Part shown: in pieces, positions 1-10,033 of the stretch
How positions within the stretch are numbered: the first letter of the stretch is position 1
How the letters are laid out: every line of letters starts with the position of its first letter
Source of the DNA: Marinobacter salinexigens
GTDB lineage: Bacteria > Pseudomonadota > Gammaproteobacteria > Pseudomonadales > Oleiphilaceae
Assembly: GCF_008370345.1 (NCBI RefSeq)
Contig: NZ_VTUU01000001.1
Location: 50,859-114,858, forward strand
DNA length: 64,000 nt
Direction of reading: 5' to 3'
Notes under the pieces: model-generated
Told to the model about the DNA's origin: nothing
Databases searched by the model: none
Seen by the model: the letters and a program-made list of their open reading frames with translations, nothing else
Translations under genes and position numbers: made by a program

Positions 1-306
1 GTATTCGAGGATTTTCCCGAGGACCTCAGTACTCCTGAGCTGAATGTCGAGGTGACCGAAGAGAACAAATTCGCGATCATTGATCGCCTGGGTGACGTCG
101 GTGACTTTGGCGATGGCAGCATAAGTACCATTGACGGTATTCGTGTCGACTACAGCGACGGCTGGGGCCTGTGCCGGGCATCAAATACCACGCCGGTACT
201 GGTACTGCGCTTCGAAGCGGAGAATGAAGAGGCGCTGGAACGGATTAAAGGGGTGTTCCGGGAGCAGTTGAAAAAGGCGGCTCCGGATGTCATTGCAGAG
301 TTCTAG
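1..306 (+). CDS. algC: Phosphomannomutase/phosphoglucomutase, C-terminal part (cut by window edge)
   Basis: The frame is open from base 1 to a TAG at 304-306, so only the last 101 residues are present. The segment contains DGIRVDYSDGWGLCRASNT followed by TPVLVLRFEAE, the typical C-terminal phosphate-binding domain of alpha-D-phosphohexomutases. These enzymes interconvert mannose-6-P/mannose-1-P and glucose-6-P/glucose-1-P for exopolysaccharide and LPS synthesis in the cytoplasm. The gene directly precedes argB, an arrangement known from Pseudomonas. The active-site serine and metal-binding regions lie outside the window, so the assignment rests on the C-terminal domain and the context. Confidence 0.85.
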   Translation, partial: VFEDFPEDLSTPELNVEVTEENKFAIIDRLGDVGDFGDGSISTIDGIRVDYSDGWGLCRASNTTPVLVLRFEAENEEALERIKGVFREQLKKAAPDVIAEF

Positions 307-343
307 GCTCTGAACATTTAAAGAAACAGATTCAGATTATTAA

Positions 344-1249
<906 letters not shown>

Positions 1250-1272
1250 CGGTCTGAATAAGGAGCTCCCGG

Positions 1273-2523
1273 ATGAAGCGCCTGCTCACATTTCTGATCG
1301 TCATTGCCCTGGTCATTGTTGCCGGCTTCAAAGCCGCCGTATGGTGGTTTGCCAACGAGCGTATGGCCGAAGCCCGCACCGGGCTGGAAGCCTGGGGAGT
1401 GCTTGATCGGGGCACGATTGGTTCCGGCCTTGACGGGCGATTATTCCTGTCGGACAGCAGTTGGCAGGATTTCCGCCTTACCCGCCCGCTGGAAGTCGGA
1501 AAGCTGGAATTCGATGCAGGTTCCCCGCTGAACCTGATCACCGCTCTGGTTGATCCCGACTCAATGCCTGCCCGCTGGACCTTGCAGGCAGAAAGGCTTG
1601 GCCTGATGCTCGAAGCCACCATGTTTCGAAACTGGGTGACCGCGGAGGGCCAAACCGGGGAGGGTGAGCTGGCATTGTTTGTCTTGTCCTGTGCACCGGA
1701 CTCCCGTCAGCAGTTGGGGAGCGGAGACCTGATGCGGATGGGCATTACGGGAATCAGCGGCGAAGCATTGTTGAAGCAGACGCCAGACGGATTGCATGGC
1801 GAGTTGAGCACTGCGGGTACGGGTAGTATTGATGTGGATTGGCCGGGAGCGCGGCTGGACCTGACGGCGCCCGATAGACTGTTAGCCAATTCGCCGGGGC
1901 CAATGAATGTTACCATTCGCGATGGCGGGCTGATGCGCAAGGTTGCGGCTTACTGTGCCCGTGAAAACGGACTGCAACCGCCGCAGTGGGCCGGTCAGGC
2001 AGCGCAGGCATTGCAGCGGGGTTTCCAGGCCCGCGGTCTGGTGGCCAGTGATCAGTTGGTTGCGCTATACAGGCAGTGGCTGATGGAAGGTGGCGAACTG
2101 ACTGTGAAACTGGATCCGGCCCAGCCCTTCCTGGGTATTCCTGTGCACGGTGAGGCGGATAGTGGCAAGCTGACAGGTTGGTCCGTGTTCTATAACGGAG
2201 CTGAGGTGCCTGATGTCTATCTTCAGGAACAGCCTGCCCCGCCCGTTGTCGAGGTGCCTGCCGGGCCTGGCGACGAGGGTGAAGAGCTTCAGCCCGGTGA
2301 GCCGGGCTGGCACCGGGACTTGGTTGAGAATGCCGGAAATTGGGTGGGTCGGCAGGTCCGGGTAACCCTGAATAATGATAATGTGGTGGAGGGCCGGTTG
2401 GTGGGTGTGACGGATCGTGAGCTTGAAGTCGCCCGGGTCGTCGCCGGTGGAGAGGTCGCCTATCCCATGCAGGTTCGTGCCATTGTTGGCTTTGAAGTCT
2501 GGCGCCTTGGCCGTGGAGAGTAA
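1273..2523 (+). CDS. Membrane-anchored hypothetical protein with a C-terminal Sm/SH3-like segment
   Basis: I do not recognise this 416-residue protein. Residues 1-25 form one hydrophobic helix with a Lys-Arg start (MKRLLTFLIVIALVIVAGF), probably an inner-membrane anchor with the rest in the periplasm. A long middle part shows alternating beta-type patterns (SSWQDFRLTRPLEVGKLEF). It is followed by a Pro/Glu-rich linker near residues 320-345 (PAPPVVEVPAGPGDEGEE). The last 65 residues contain VGRQVRVTLNNDNVVEGRL, which resembles the small beta-barrel of Sm/SH3-like domains. The start has a good AAGGAG site. Its place between argB and argE suggests co-transcription, not an arginine role. Confidence 0.7.
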   Translation: MKRLLTFLIVIALVIVAGFKAAVWWFANERMAEARTGLEAWGVLDRGTIGSGLDGRLFLSDSSWQDFRLTRPLEVGKLEFDAGSPLNLITALVDPDSMPARWTLQAERLGLMLEATMFRNWVTAEGQTGEGELALFVLSCAPDSRQQLGSGDLMRMGITGISGEALLKQTPDGLHGELSTAGTGSIDVDWPGARLDLTAPDRLLANSPGPMNVTIRDGGLMRKVAAYCARENGLQPPQWAGQAAQALQRGFQARGLVASDQLVALYRQWLMEGGELTVKLDPAQPFLGIPVHGEADSGKLTGWSVFYNGAEVPDVYLQEQPAPPVVEVPAGPGDEGEELQPGEPGWHRDLVENAGNWVGRQVRVTLNNDNVVEGRLVGVTDRELEVARVVAGGEVAYPMQVRAIVGFEVWRLGRGE

Positions 2524-2548
2524 CCCGGGCGGGGCTTGAGAGGAATCT

Positions 2549-3736
2549 ATGTCACAGTCCCCAGTCAACACCGCTGCGGTGCCGGCCATCAAGGAGATGC
2601 TGGCCCGCCTCATTTCGCTGCCGTCCATCAGTAGTGCCTCTTCGGAGTGGGATCACAGCAACGAAGCTGTCATCAATACTCTGGCGGAATGGCTCAAACC
2701 CCTCGGGTTTTCAGTCGAGATTCTCGATGTGCCGGGTATGCCCGGAAAGTTCAATCTGATTGCCACGTTGGGAACGGGACCCGGTGGGCTGGTGCTTTCC
2801 GGCCATACGGATACGGTGCCGTTCGATGACAAGCGCTGGCAGAGCGATCCGTTTACCCTGACCGAGCGGGATGGCAAGTGGTATGGCCTGGGCACCTGCG
2901 ATATGAAAGGGTTCTTCGCGCTGGCCATTGAGGCGGCGAGGGAGTTTGCTGAGCAACCTTTGAAAGAGCCGCTGATTATCCTCGCTACGGCGGATGAGGA
3001 AAGCTCCATGAATGGCGCCCGGGCCCTGGCCGAAGCCGGCAAGCCCAAGGCCCGGTATGCCGTTATTGGCGAGCCTACCGGGTTGCGACCGGTACGGATG
3101 CATAAGGGTATCATGATGGAGCGGCTGGCCTTTGAAGGGCAATCAGGGCACTCATCCAACCCGGCGCTGGGTCGCAATGCGATGGAGGGTATGCACGAGG
3201 CCATGGGTGAATTGTTGGCGCTGCGCCAGCAATGGCAGGCCCGCTATCAGAACCCGGCGTTTGAAGTACAGGTACCAACCCTGAATCTGGGCTGTATCCA
3301 CGGGGGCGACAACCCGAACCGCATCTGTGCCCGTTGCGAACTGCATTTCGATCTTCGGCCTCTGCCAGGTATGGATATGGAGACGTTGCGCCAGGCCATC
3401 GTCAGCCGGGTTCAGCCGGTGGCAGAACGTCGCGAGTTGGGGCTCATTTTTGAACCGTTGTTCGACGGTGTGCCGCCGTTTGAAACAGCTGCTGATGCCC
3501 GGCTGGTCAAAGCCTGTGAGGCATTGACCGGGCATACGGCTCACGCAGTGGCTTTTGCCACGGAAGCGCCCTGGTTACAGAAACTGGGTCTGGAAACTCT
3601 GGTGATGGGCCCTGGCTCCATTGACCAGGCCCATCAGCCGGACGAGTATCTGGCATTGTCAGAGCTGGAGCCGACGGTGAATATTCTCAAAGGCCTGATC
3701 CGGCAATTCTGCCTCCAGGCCAGTACAGTTGGGTGA
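2549..3736 (+). CDS. argE: Acetylornithine deacetylase (M20 family)
   Basis: This 395-residue metallo-hydrolase of the M20/ArgE family removes the acetyl group from N2-acetylornithine to give ornithine. Metal-site motifs are in the usual order: VLSGHTDTVPFDD (His), GLGTCDMKGFF (Asp), ATADEESSMNGAR (the Glu pair), GEPT, and a C-terminal His in GPGSIDQAHQPDE. The RGxSGHSS-type dimerisation region appears as FEGQSGHSSNP. A GAGG site lies just before the ATG. The stop is one base before the argA start, so the two are probably translationally coupled. Having both argE and argA points to a linear, E. coli-like acetylated arginine route. Confidence 0.92.
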   Translation: MSQSPVNTAAVPAIKEMLARLISLPSISSASSEWDHSNEAVINTLAEWLKPLGFSVEILDVPGMPGKFNLIATLGTGPGGLVLSGHTDTVPFDDKRWQSDPFTLTERDGKWYGLGTCDMKGFFALAIEAAREFAEQPLKEPLIILATADEESSMNGARALAEAGKPKARYAVIGEPTGLRPVRMHKGIMMERLAFEGQSGHSSNPALGRNAMEGMHEAMGELLALRQQWQARYQNPAFEVQVPTLNLGCIHGGDNPNRICARCELHFDLRPLPGMDMETLRQAIVSRVQPVAERRELGLIFEPLFDGVPPFETAADARLVKACEALTGHTAHAVAFATEAPWLQKLGLETLVMGPGSIDQAHQPDEYLALSELEPTVNILKGLIRQFCLQASTVG

Positions 3737-3737
3737 T

Positions 3738-5057
3738 ATGGAGACTGGATTGAATTCGAACGACTGGCTGCATGGGTTCCGGCATTCCTCCCCTTACATC
3801 AACGCCCATCGTGGACGTACGGTGGTACTGACGATTCCGGGGGATGCAATTGCGCACCAGAACTTTATCAACATCATTCACGACATCGCACTGCTCAGTA
3901 GTCTCGGTGTCAGGCTGGTGGTGGCGTTTGGCGCCCGCCCGCAGATCCAGGCACGGCTCGACAGCGCCGGCCTTGAGTCCTTCCTCGCCCGCAATCTCCG
4001 GGTTACTCCCGATAGCCACCTGCCGCTGGTGATGGAAGCCATTGGTGGATTAAGAGCCTATCTGGAAAGCCAGTTATCCATGGGGCTGGTGAATTCGCCC
4101 ATGCACAATGCCCGGATCAGGGTAAGCAGCGGCAACTATGTGACTGCCAAGCCTGTCGGTGTGCTTGATGGGGTTGATTTTGGTTACACGGGACGGGTTC
4201 GGCGGGTGGACGTGGCTGGCATCGAAAAACTGCTGGAGCTCGGGCATATCGTGCTGTTGCCGCCGTTGGGTTATTCGCCCACGGGTGATGCATTCAACCT
4301 CTCCTACGAAGATGTCGGAAGTCAGGTCGCGGCCGCTCTGCAAGCGGAAAAACTGCTGGTGTTTATCGACGATGCGGGTCTGCTCGACGAAGACGGCAGC
4401 CTGATTCGTGAGCTCTCTGCCCGGCAGGCCTCGGAAAAGCTCGCTGCGGGATCGGTCACCGGCCACGATGCGGACCTGCTGAAAGCTGCTTGCGATGCCT
4501 GCGTCAAAGGTGTTCGCCGGGCCCACATCATCAGCTACATCAACGATGGTGCATTGTTGGAAGAAATGTTTACCCGGGACGGTTCGGGTACCCTGGTCAG
4601 TGGCGATCATTACGAGCAAATGCGTCAGGCCCGGGTCGAAGATATCGGCGGAATCCTGGAACTGATCCAGCCTCTGGAAGAACAAGGGGTTCTGGTCAGG
4701 CGTTCCCGGGAAATGCTTGAAACAGAAGTCGATCGCTTTGTCGTGGCTGAGCGGGATGGCACCATTGTCGGTTGTGCCGCGCTGTATCCCTATCCGGATG
4801 AAAGTGCCGGCGAGCTATCCTGTTTTGCCGTGGACCCATCCTACCGCCGCTCGGGGCGTGGCGATGAAATACTGGCGATGGTCGAGAAGTTGGCCCGTGG
4901 TCAGGGGCTGGGCAAGCTCTTCGTGCTCACAACCCAGACAGAACACTGGTTCCGGGAGCGCGGGTTCCAGCCCACCACTGTGCAGTCGTTGCCGGGGCCC
5001 AAGCTGGCGTCCTACAACACGCAGCGTAATTCAAAGGTCTTCTGCAAATCGCTCTGA
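3738..5057 (+). CDS. argA: N-acetylglutamate synthase
   Basis: This is a two-domain protein of 439 residues from the ATG at 3738. The first 290 or so residues form an amino-acid-kinase-like regulatory domain (GFRHSSPYINAHRGRT, LVVAFGARPQIQARL). The last 140 form a GNAT acetyltransferase with the acetyl-CoA loop SYRRSGRGDEIL. It makes N-acetylglutamate from glutamate and acetyl-CoA, the committed arginine step. A TTG at 3729 is in frame, but ATG 3738 fits the E. coli ArgA start better and follows the argE stop by one base. The 3' end overlaps the opposite-strand gene by 27 bp. Confidence 0.93.
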   Translation: METGLNSNDWLHGFRHSSPYINAHRGRTVVLTIPGDAIAHQNFINIIHDIALLSSLGVRLVVAFGARPQIQARLDSAGLESFLARNLRVTPDSHLPLVMEAIGGLRAYLESQLSMGLVNSPMHNARIRVSSGNYVTAKPVGVLDGVDFGYTGRVRRVDVAGIEKLLELGHIVLLPPLGYSPTGDAFNLSYEDVGSQVAAALQAEKLLVFIDDAGLLDEDGSLIRELSARQASEKLAAGSVTGHDADLLKAACDACVKGVRRAHIISYINDGALLEEMFTRDGSGTLVSGDHYEQMRQARVEDIGGILELIQPLEEQGVLVRRSREMLETEVDRFVVAERDGTIVGCAALYPYPDESAGELSCFAVDPSYRRSGRGDEILAMVEKLARGQGLGKLFVLTTQTEHWFRERGFQPTTVQSLPGPKLASYNTQRNSKVFCKSL

Positions 5058-6101
5058 TAGTCGGGCGAGGGCAGCCGAACGCTCATCGTTCGGCTGCTCC
5101 GACAATTGCATTACCTCATCATAGAAAACCTGAAAATCGTAGTTCAGTTCTCTGAGTAGCTGGCGGAAGCCAGGTACGTATTCGTTGTACTGGCGGAACA
5201 GCGCCAGATTGGCGTTGTTCAGTTTTTCCGGCCGGGCGCCGAAAGGTCCGGGCTGTGACCAGGTGCGCTCAAGCTGGTTATAGGATGCCAGCAACTCCGC
5301 GATAATACTGGCCTTGCGCTGACGTAGCTCACTTTCCCCCAGTTGCCCTTTTTGCTGGTATAGCGCGTCCAGTCTGGCGGTACTGGCGGAGACCAGATCA
5401 AGCGTTTGGTTGCGCTGGGACAGACGCTCCAGAGCCTGCTGGAAAACGTCCGGCTTGCCCGTTTCGGTCAGCCATGCTTTCAGGCCCTCAAGCTCCACAG
5501 CGGTGGCGAAGCTTTCATTGAATGATGTGTCCTCGTCCACGTAAACCACCCGATGCGCCAGTTCATGAAACATCAACGCCACCATGCGATCTTCACTCAG
5601 TCGGGTAAAACCGGAGTGCAGGGGGTCATCAAACCAGCCGAGTGTCGAATAGGCTGTTACCCCGCCAATCAGCGTGTCGTAACCTTCAGCATCGAAGTGG
5701 GCTTGCTCCTCTCGTGCGTCGCCAAGGTCAAAGTATCCCCGGTATGCCTGGCAGCCCAGCACTGGATAACACCAGCGATGGGGTTCAAGGGAAAATTCCG
5801 GGACTGCCACCAGATTGACCACCACCCAGGGACGGCTCAGTTCGACATAATCGGTGAACGCATCCCCAACCGGCAGGCTCAATCTGTTTTCTGCAAACTG
5901 GCGGGCTTGTTGGGATACGGCCAGGCGGTTTGCAAGTTCGGGCGAGATCTCTCCGCTCGCCAACAGCGAATCCACCGGCTCGCCGGATACCATCAGTGAC
6001 AGATGTCCACTTACGGCCTGGGTGTAGTAGCCAATGGTCGTACAGCCCGTGAGGCCTGTTACCAGTAGCAAAAGAAGATATATCTGGCTAAGCTGTTTCA
6101 T
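5031..6101 (-). CDS. Predicted lipoprotein metallo-aminopeptidase (COG4324 type)
   Basis: This 356-residue protein starts with a lipoprotein signal peptide (LLLLLVTGLTGC), so Cys20 should be lipidated and the protein anchored in the envelope. It resembles the predicted aminopeptidase family PF10023. HELAH at about residues 180-184 gives the HExxH zinc site, and the downstream NESFATAVE could supply the third ligand. ITAYSTLGWFDDPL-type sequence (here GVTAYSTLGWFDDPL) precedes it, as is typical of that family. It is convergent with argA, overlapping by 27 bp. The substrate is unknown; related proteins are annotated as aminopeptidases without strong biochemical support. Confidence 0.75.
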   Translation of the reverse strand: MKQLSQIYLLLLLVTGLTGCTTIGYYTQAVSGHLSLMVSGEPVDSLLASGEISPELANRLAVSQQARQFAENRLSLPVGDAFTDYVELSRPWVVVNLVAVPEFSLEPHRWCYPVLGCQAYRGYFDLGDAREEQAHFDAEGYDTLIGGVTAYSTLGWFDDPLHSGFTRLSEDRMVALMFHELAHRVVYVDEDTSFNESFATAVELEGLKAWLTETGKPDVFQQALERLSQRNQTLDLVSASTARLDALYQQKGQLGESELRQRKASIIAELLASYNQLERTWSQPGPFGARPEKLNNANLALFRQYNEYVPGFRQLLRELNYDFQVFYDEVMQLSEQPNDERSAALARLSERFAEDL

Positions 6102-6128
6102 TGATCAGGATGTTATAATTGGGACAGT

Positions 6129-6147
6129 TGTCTGATGGAGTCAGACA
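6129..6147. promoter_or_regulatory. Perfect 7-bp inverted repeat with a TATAAT just upstream
   Basis: TGTCTGA and TCAGACA face each other across a 5-base spacer in the 165-bp gap between the peptidase gene and the divergent PilZ/GGDEF/EAL gene. A TATAAT hexamer lies at 6114-6119 on the plus strand. No convincing -35 hexamer stands at the right distance. The repeat could be an operator in the leader of the downstream gene or a small hairpin. Evidence is positional only. Confidence 0.35.
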
Positions 6148-6266
6148 TCTATATTACAGACAAGATTCCCAAAGTAGCAGGTGGCATCAGCCATCGTTTT
6201 CAGGGACGCGAGTTGCACCGGGCAAACTATCCTGTAGGTGTGTCTCGTCGAAATATCAGGTAGTTC

Positions 6267-9200
6267 ATGGATCCGAGAGAGCGTCGTAGCAGTCCCAGGC
6301 AACCCATCAAGCTAGCGGCCCAGATTGATCTGGGAGGGGGGGAGGCCTGGCCCTGTCAGATTGCGGACTTTTGTGCAGAGGGGCTGTTTGTCCGCTATTC
6401 CGGTGATACATCTCGCAAGCTGGATCAGGCACTGGCCAGTGGGACCCCTTCCGAAGTGGTTGTACGTTTCAGGGGTGCTGATGGGCGCAGCCGGTACGAA
6501 CTTCACGTCAATGTTGTGCGCCGTATTGATCGGGCCATGGGTGTCTGTTTCACCCGCCCCAATCCCGACGCGGTTGCCGCCATGCTGCAGCAGTGTGGCG
6601 GGTCGAGCGACCAGCAACGCTCCTCCCTCAGGGCACCAAGTGACCGGGTCCAGTTTGTCCTTCATCAGTCAGCCAAGGCGGTGGTTCAGTATATCGAACC
6701 GTTAATGGATGCCTGTTTTGTGCAAATGGTGGCAGGCCTCAAGGCCGCTGCGCACAAGGCAGCCAGCGACCAGATGGCTAACGAGTACATGGACTCATCA
6801 GGCCTGATACAGGCCCGGCAACGTGTGATCTGGCACCAGATGGCCAGGAGTCTCGAATCTCCTCTGAAACCCTCCCTCAAAGGGTTTCCGGGGTCTGAAT
6901 TGTCCGTGGTCGATAAGGGGGAGTTTGAAGACTGGCTGACGATACGGGTAATGGTCACCAAAGCCGATACCCTCTATCGGGGAGATCTGCTCCAGCTTAA
7001 ACTTCGCCTAGACAAGCTGGGCATTGCCAATGCCACCGGCCACCACAACCCGCTTGGGCCGTCACTGGTGTGTGAAGCCTTTCATGCCGGTCTGAGCCAC
7101 CTCAAGGCTTCAAGAGAGGTGGAAAAGGTTTGTCTGAAAGTCTTTGAACAGTCGGTTCTGCAACATCTCGGGCCGTTGTACAAAGAACTCAATAATATCC
7201 TTATCCGCCACGGGGTCCTCCCGGATCTGGATCTGACCAAATACCTCAGCGACAAGACGACGAAGCCTCGGGATACGGCCGCCGAGCTCAAGCCGGAGCC
7301 GGAAAAAATACCGGAGACGATGTCCGCCGCATCGGCGCCGAAGGCTTCGCCGGTAGCGGCTGAGCAATCCGGAAGCCGTATTAGTGGCGAGTTTCGTGGT
7401 TACGCGCAGGCAGCGCAGACGGCCTTTGCTACGGTCAGAAATCTGCTCAGTACCCTGAACGCAAGTCGGGCCGCCCGGGGCGATTCCGAGCCATTGCCAT
7501 TTCCTCCCAATGCCCGACCGCTGTCCTCCGGCGAGTTGCAACGGGAGCTGCAACAGTTGCAGGTCGAGGCCCAGGATCTGCAGGCAGAACAGGTGCCTCT
7601 CAGGGAACGCGTGGTTCAGAAAGTCCGGGAAAGTGGCGATAACCGGTTGAATGACGATCAGCAGTCAACCGTTGATGTTGTGGACCGGTTCTTCAGGTCT
7701 GTGGTGGACAGTCCCAAGCTCAGCGATCATGCCCAGGCTCGTATGCGTAAGCTGGAAGTGCCGGTTCTCAAAGTGGTTATGAGAGACCCCGATTTCTTTG
7801 ATGATCAGGACAGCCCGGTGCGCGGTGTCCTCAACCGCCTTGCGCAGCTTGGGGTGAAAGGCGGACGGATTAACCCTGTGGTGCAGCGACGGATGGACGA
7901 GTTGGTGCATCGCATTACCACCGATTTCGAGCAGGATACCGGGGTATTCGAGCAAACGGTCCAGGAGCTGGACACTCTGATTGATCGGCAGAACCTGGTA
8001 TACCGGCGCAATGTGGAACGGGTGACAGCTGCCGCGGAAGGGGCTCAGAAAGTCGCCGATTCCAAAACCGCAGTTTCCGATGTGTTGAACCAGAAACTGG
8101 CGGGACGCAAGGTTCCAAAAGCACTGCTCAGCCTGCTGGATGGAGGCTGGCGGGATTTGTTGTCGTTGACCTGGATTCGTCAGGGGCCGGACAGCCAGCT
8201 CTGGCAGGATTATCTCTCTGTCGTTGATTCACTGCTGGCGTTCGCCAATGACGCCGAAAATGCGGTCAATCTGCCGGAACTGTTGCGGGTGATTCAGGAT
8301 GGTCTGGCGTCCATTTCCAGCAACCACATGCCATCCTCCCAGATCCGGGATGAACTCAAGCAGTTTCTGGTCCGTAGCCCCGACAAGGCCCCGGATATGG
8401 TTGAAGTGCCGGCGGTGCATAATCCGGAAAAAGGCCGGGAGGTGCTGTCAGAGCGGGAGCAGCGGAGCCTTCAGCGCTGGATTAGTCGCGCCCAGCAGTT
8501 ACGTACCGGTGACTGGCTTCGGGATCAGGATAAGCCGGAAGAGCCGCAGTATATCCGTCTGGTCTGGATTGCCCGCGGGTTCAGTCGGTTTGTGTTTGTG
8601 AATCATCAGGGTATGCGTGTGGTCGAGCTCGAACTGGAAGCTCTCGCCCGACAGATGCGCAAGGGGATCATTGTTCCGGATAACCAGTACGAACGTCCGC
8701 TGGTGGATGAAAGCATTGATCGCATGGTTCGCAATGTCTATGACCAGCTTTCCCGGGCCAGCACCCACGATGAGTTGACCGGCTTGCTCGGGCGCCGCGA
8801 GTTTGAACGGATGCTGGATCAGCAATTGGCCCGTCGCGAAGATGAAAGGGCTCTGGTTCGCATCGACCTCCGGCGGTTCCGGTTATTAAACGACACTGCA
8901 GGCTATCAGGCGGGCGATGAAACTTTGAAAAAAGTTGCAGACCTGCTTGGTCGTCAGGTGGCAGATGGCATGCCACTGGCTCGTCTGGCGGGCAATGAGT
9001 TTGCATTGCTGGTGCCGGCGGAGACCGCCATGGAGTCGGCGCAGGCCCTGGTGGCCTCTGTGGAAAGTGCTGAGTTCAGCTTTGACGGACGGAGTTATCA
9101 GCTATCGGCCAGTGCCGGTATCGTCCCTCAGCTGGAAACGCTGGTTAGTGCCGAGCGCTGGCTACGGGCCTCTGAGCAGGCGCTGGCCTCGGCCAAACAG

Positions 9201-10013
9201 CTGGGGCACGGGAAGGTGGCTGAATATCTGGCGGACGCCTCCGAGCAGGCCCGGCAGGAGCAGATCGCCGCCAAGGTGGCGAGCCTGAGCGATCTGAACG
9301 AAGAACGAATGCTGTTGCGCTGCCAGAAGATTATTCCGCTCCATGCCAAGGCGTCCATGGCTGCTCAGTACGAAGTGTTGATCAGCATGTACGACAATGC
9401 CGGTAATCTCATAACGGGCCACGATTTCGTACGTATGGCTGAGCGCTACGATCGTATGCAGGCCGTGGACCGGTGGGTGGTTGGGCACATGCTCGACTGG
9501 CTACGGGACAAAGCACCAGACCCCCGGCATCTGGGCGGTATCTGTATCAATTTGTCCGGCTATTCGCTGAACGACCAGTCGCTGCTGGAGTTTATCTACG
9601 AAAAACTGAGCGAGAAGGACGCGCCCATCGAGCGACTTTGGTTCGAGTTGACTGAGGCTTCTGCCATCAACGATGTGGCGGCCATCGCCGAATTCATCGA
9701 GGAAATGAAAGAGCTGGGTTGTCGTTTCTGTCTGGGTAACTTTGGCAGTGGTCCCAGCTCATTTCAGTTCATGCGCTCGCTTCCGGTGGACCTGATCAAG
9801 ATCGATAGTGCCTTCATTGGACAGCTCACGACCAGTGAAGCGGACCGGGCGATGGTGAGGTCCATTGTGGACATGGCTCACTATATGAAGAGGGAGGTCA
9901 TCGCCTCACAGGTTGAATCCCGGGATATTCTGGATATGCTGAGACAGCTGGGCGTGGATTATGCTCAGGGCTTTGTTGTCGAGAAACCGAGGTTGCTCGA
10001 TACGCTCACCTGA
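6267..10013 (+). CDS. PilZ-DUF1631-GGDEF-EAL protein with degenerate catalytic motifs (probable c-di-GMP effector)
   Basis: This is a 1248-residue cytoplasmic protein with no signal or membrane segment. Residues 1-110 look like PilZ (RRSSPRQ, then ADFCAEG, the RxxxR and D/NxSxxG positions). A long DUF1631-like helical region follows to about residue 825. A GGDEF domain starts near 832 (DELTGLLGRREF), but the active loop near 908 reads AGNEF. The EAL domain starts near 1024 with EVL at 1036; FELTE is kept, while the metal-binding DDFG motif reads GNFG near 1157 and the C-terminal EGVE reads SQVE. Both catalytic activities are therefore probably lost. It may sense c-di-GMP through PilZ and/or the EVL domain, as FimX does. 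Confidence 0.85.
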   Translation: MDPRERRSSPRQPIKLAAQIDLGGGEAWPCQIADFCAEGLFVRYSGDTSRKLDQALASGTPSEVVVRFRGADGRSRYELHVNVVRRIDRAMGVCFTRPNPDAVAAMLQQCGGSSDQQRSSLRAPSDRVQFVLHQSAKAVVQYIEPLMDACFVQMVAGLKAAAHKAASDQMANEYMDSSGLIQARQRVIWHQMARSLESPLKPSLKGFPGSELSVVDKGEFEDWLTIRVMVTKADTLYRGDLLQLKLRLDKLGIANATGHHNPLGPSLVCEAFHAGLSHLKASREVEKVCLKVFEQSVLQHLGPLYKELNNILIRHGVLPDLDLTKYLSDKTTKPRDTAAELKPEPEKIPETMSAASAPKASPVAAEQSGSRISGEFRGYAQAAQTAFATVRNLLSTLNASRAARGDSEPLPFPPNARPLSSGELQRELQQLQVEAQDLQAEQVPLRERVVQKVRESGDNRLNDDQQSTVDVVDRFFRSVVDSPKLSDHAQARMRKLEVPVLKVVMRDPDFFDDQDSPVRGVLNRLAQLGVKGGRINPVVQRRMDELVHRITTDFEQDTGVFEQTVQELDTLIDRQNLVYRRNVERVTAAAEGAQKVADSKTAVSDVLNQKLAGRKVPKALLSLLDGGWRDLLSLTWIRQGPDSQLWQDYLSVVDSLLAFANDAENAVNLPELLRVIQDGLASISSNHMPSSQIRDELKQFLVRSPDKAPDMVEVPAVHNPEKGREVLSEREQRSLQRWISRAQQLRTGDWLRDQDKPEEPQYIRLVWIARGFSRFVFVNHQGMRVVELELEALARQMRKGIIVPDNQYERPLVDESIDRMVRNVYDQLSRASTHDELTGLLGRREFERMLDQQLARREDERALVRIDLRRFRLLNDTAGYQAGDETLKKVADLLGRQVADGMPLARLAGNEFALLVPAETAMESAQALVASVESAEFSFDGRSYQLSASAGIVPQLETLVSAERWLRASEQALASAKQLGHGKVAEYLADASEQARQEQIAAKVASLSDLNEERMLLRCQKIIPLHAKASMAAQYEVLISMYDNAGNLITGHDFVRMAERYDRMQAVDRWVVGHMLDWLRDKAPDPRHLGGICINLSGYSLNDQSLLEFIYEKLSEKDAPIERLWFELTEASAINDVAAIAEFIEEMKELGCRFCLGNFGSGPSSFQFMRSLPVDLIKIDSAFIGQLTTSEADRAMVRSIVDMAHYMKREVIASQVESRDILDMLRQLGVDYAQGFVVEKPRLLDTLT

Positions 10014-10033
10014 ATTCCAGGACTTTTCCGGTT

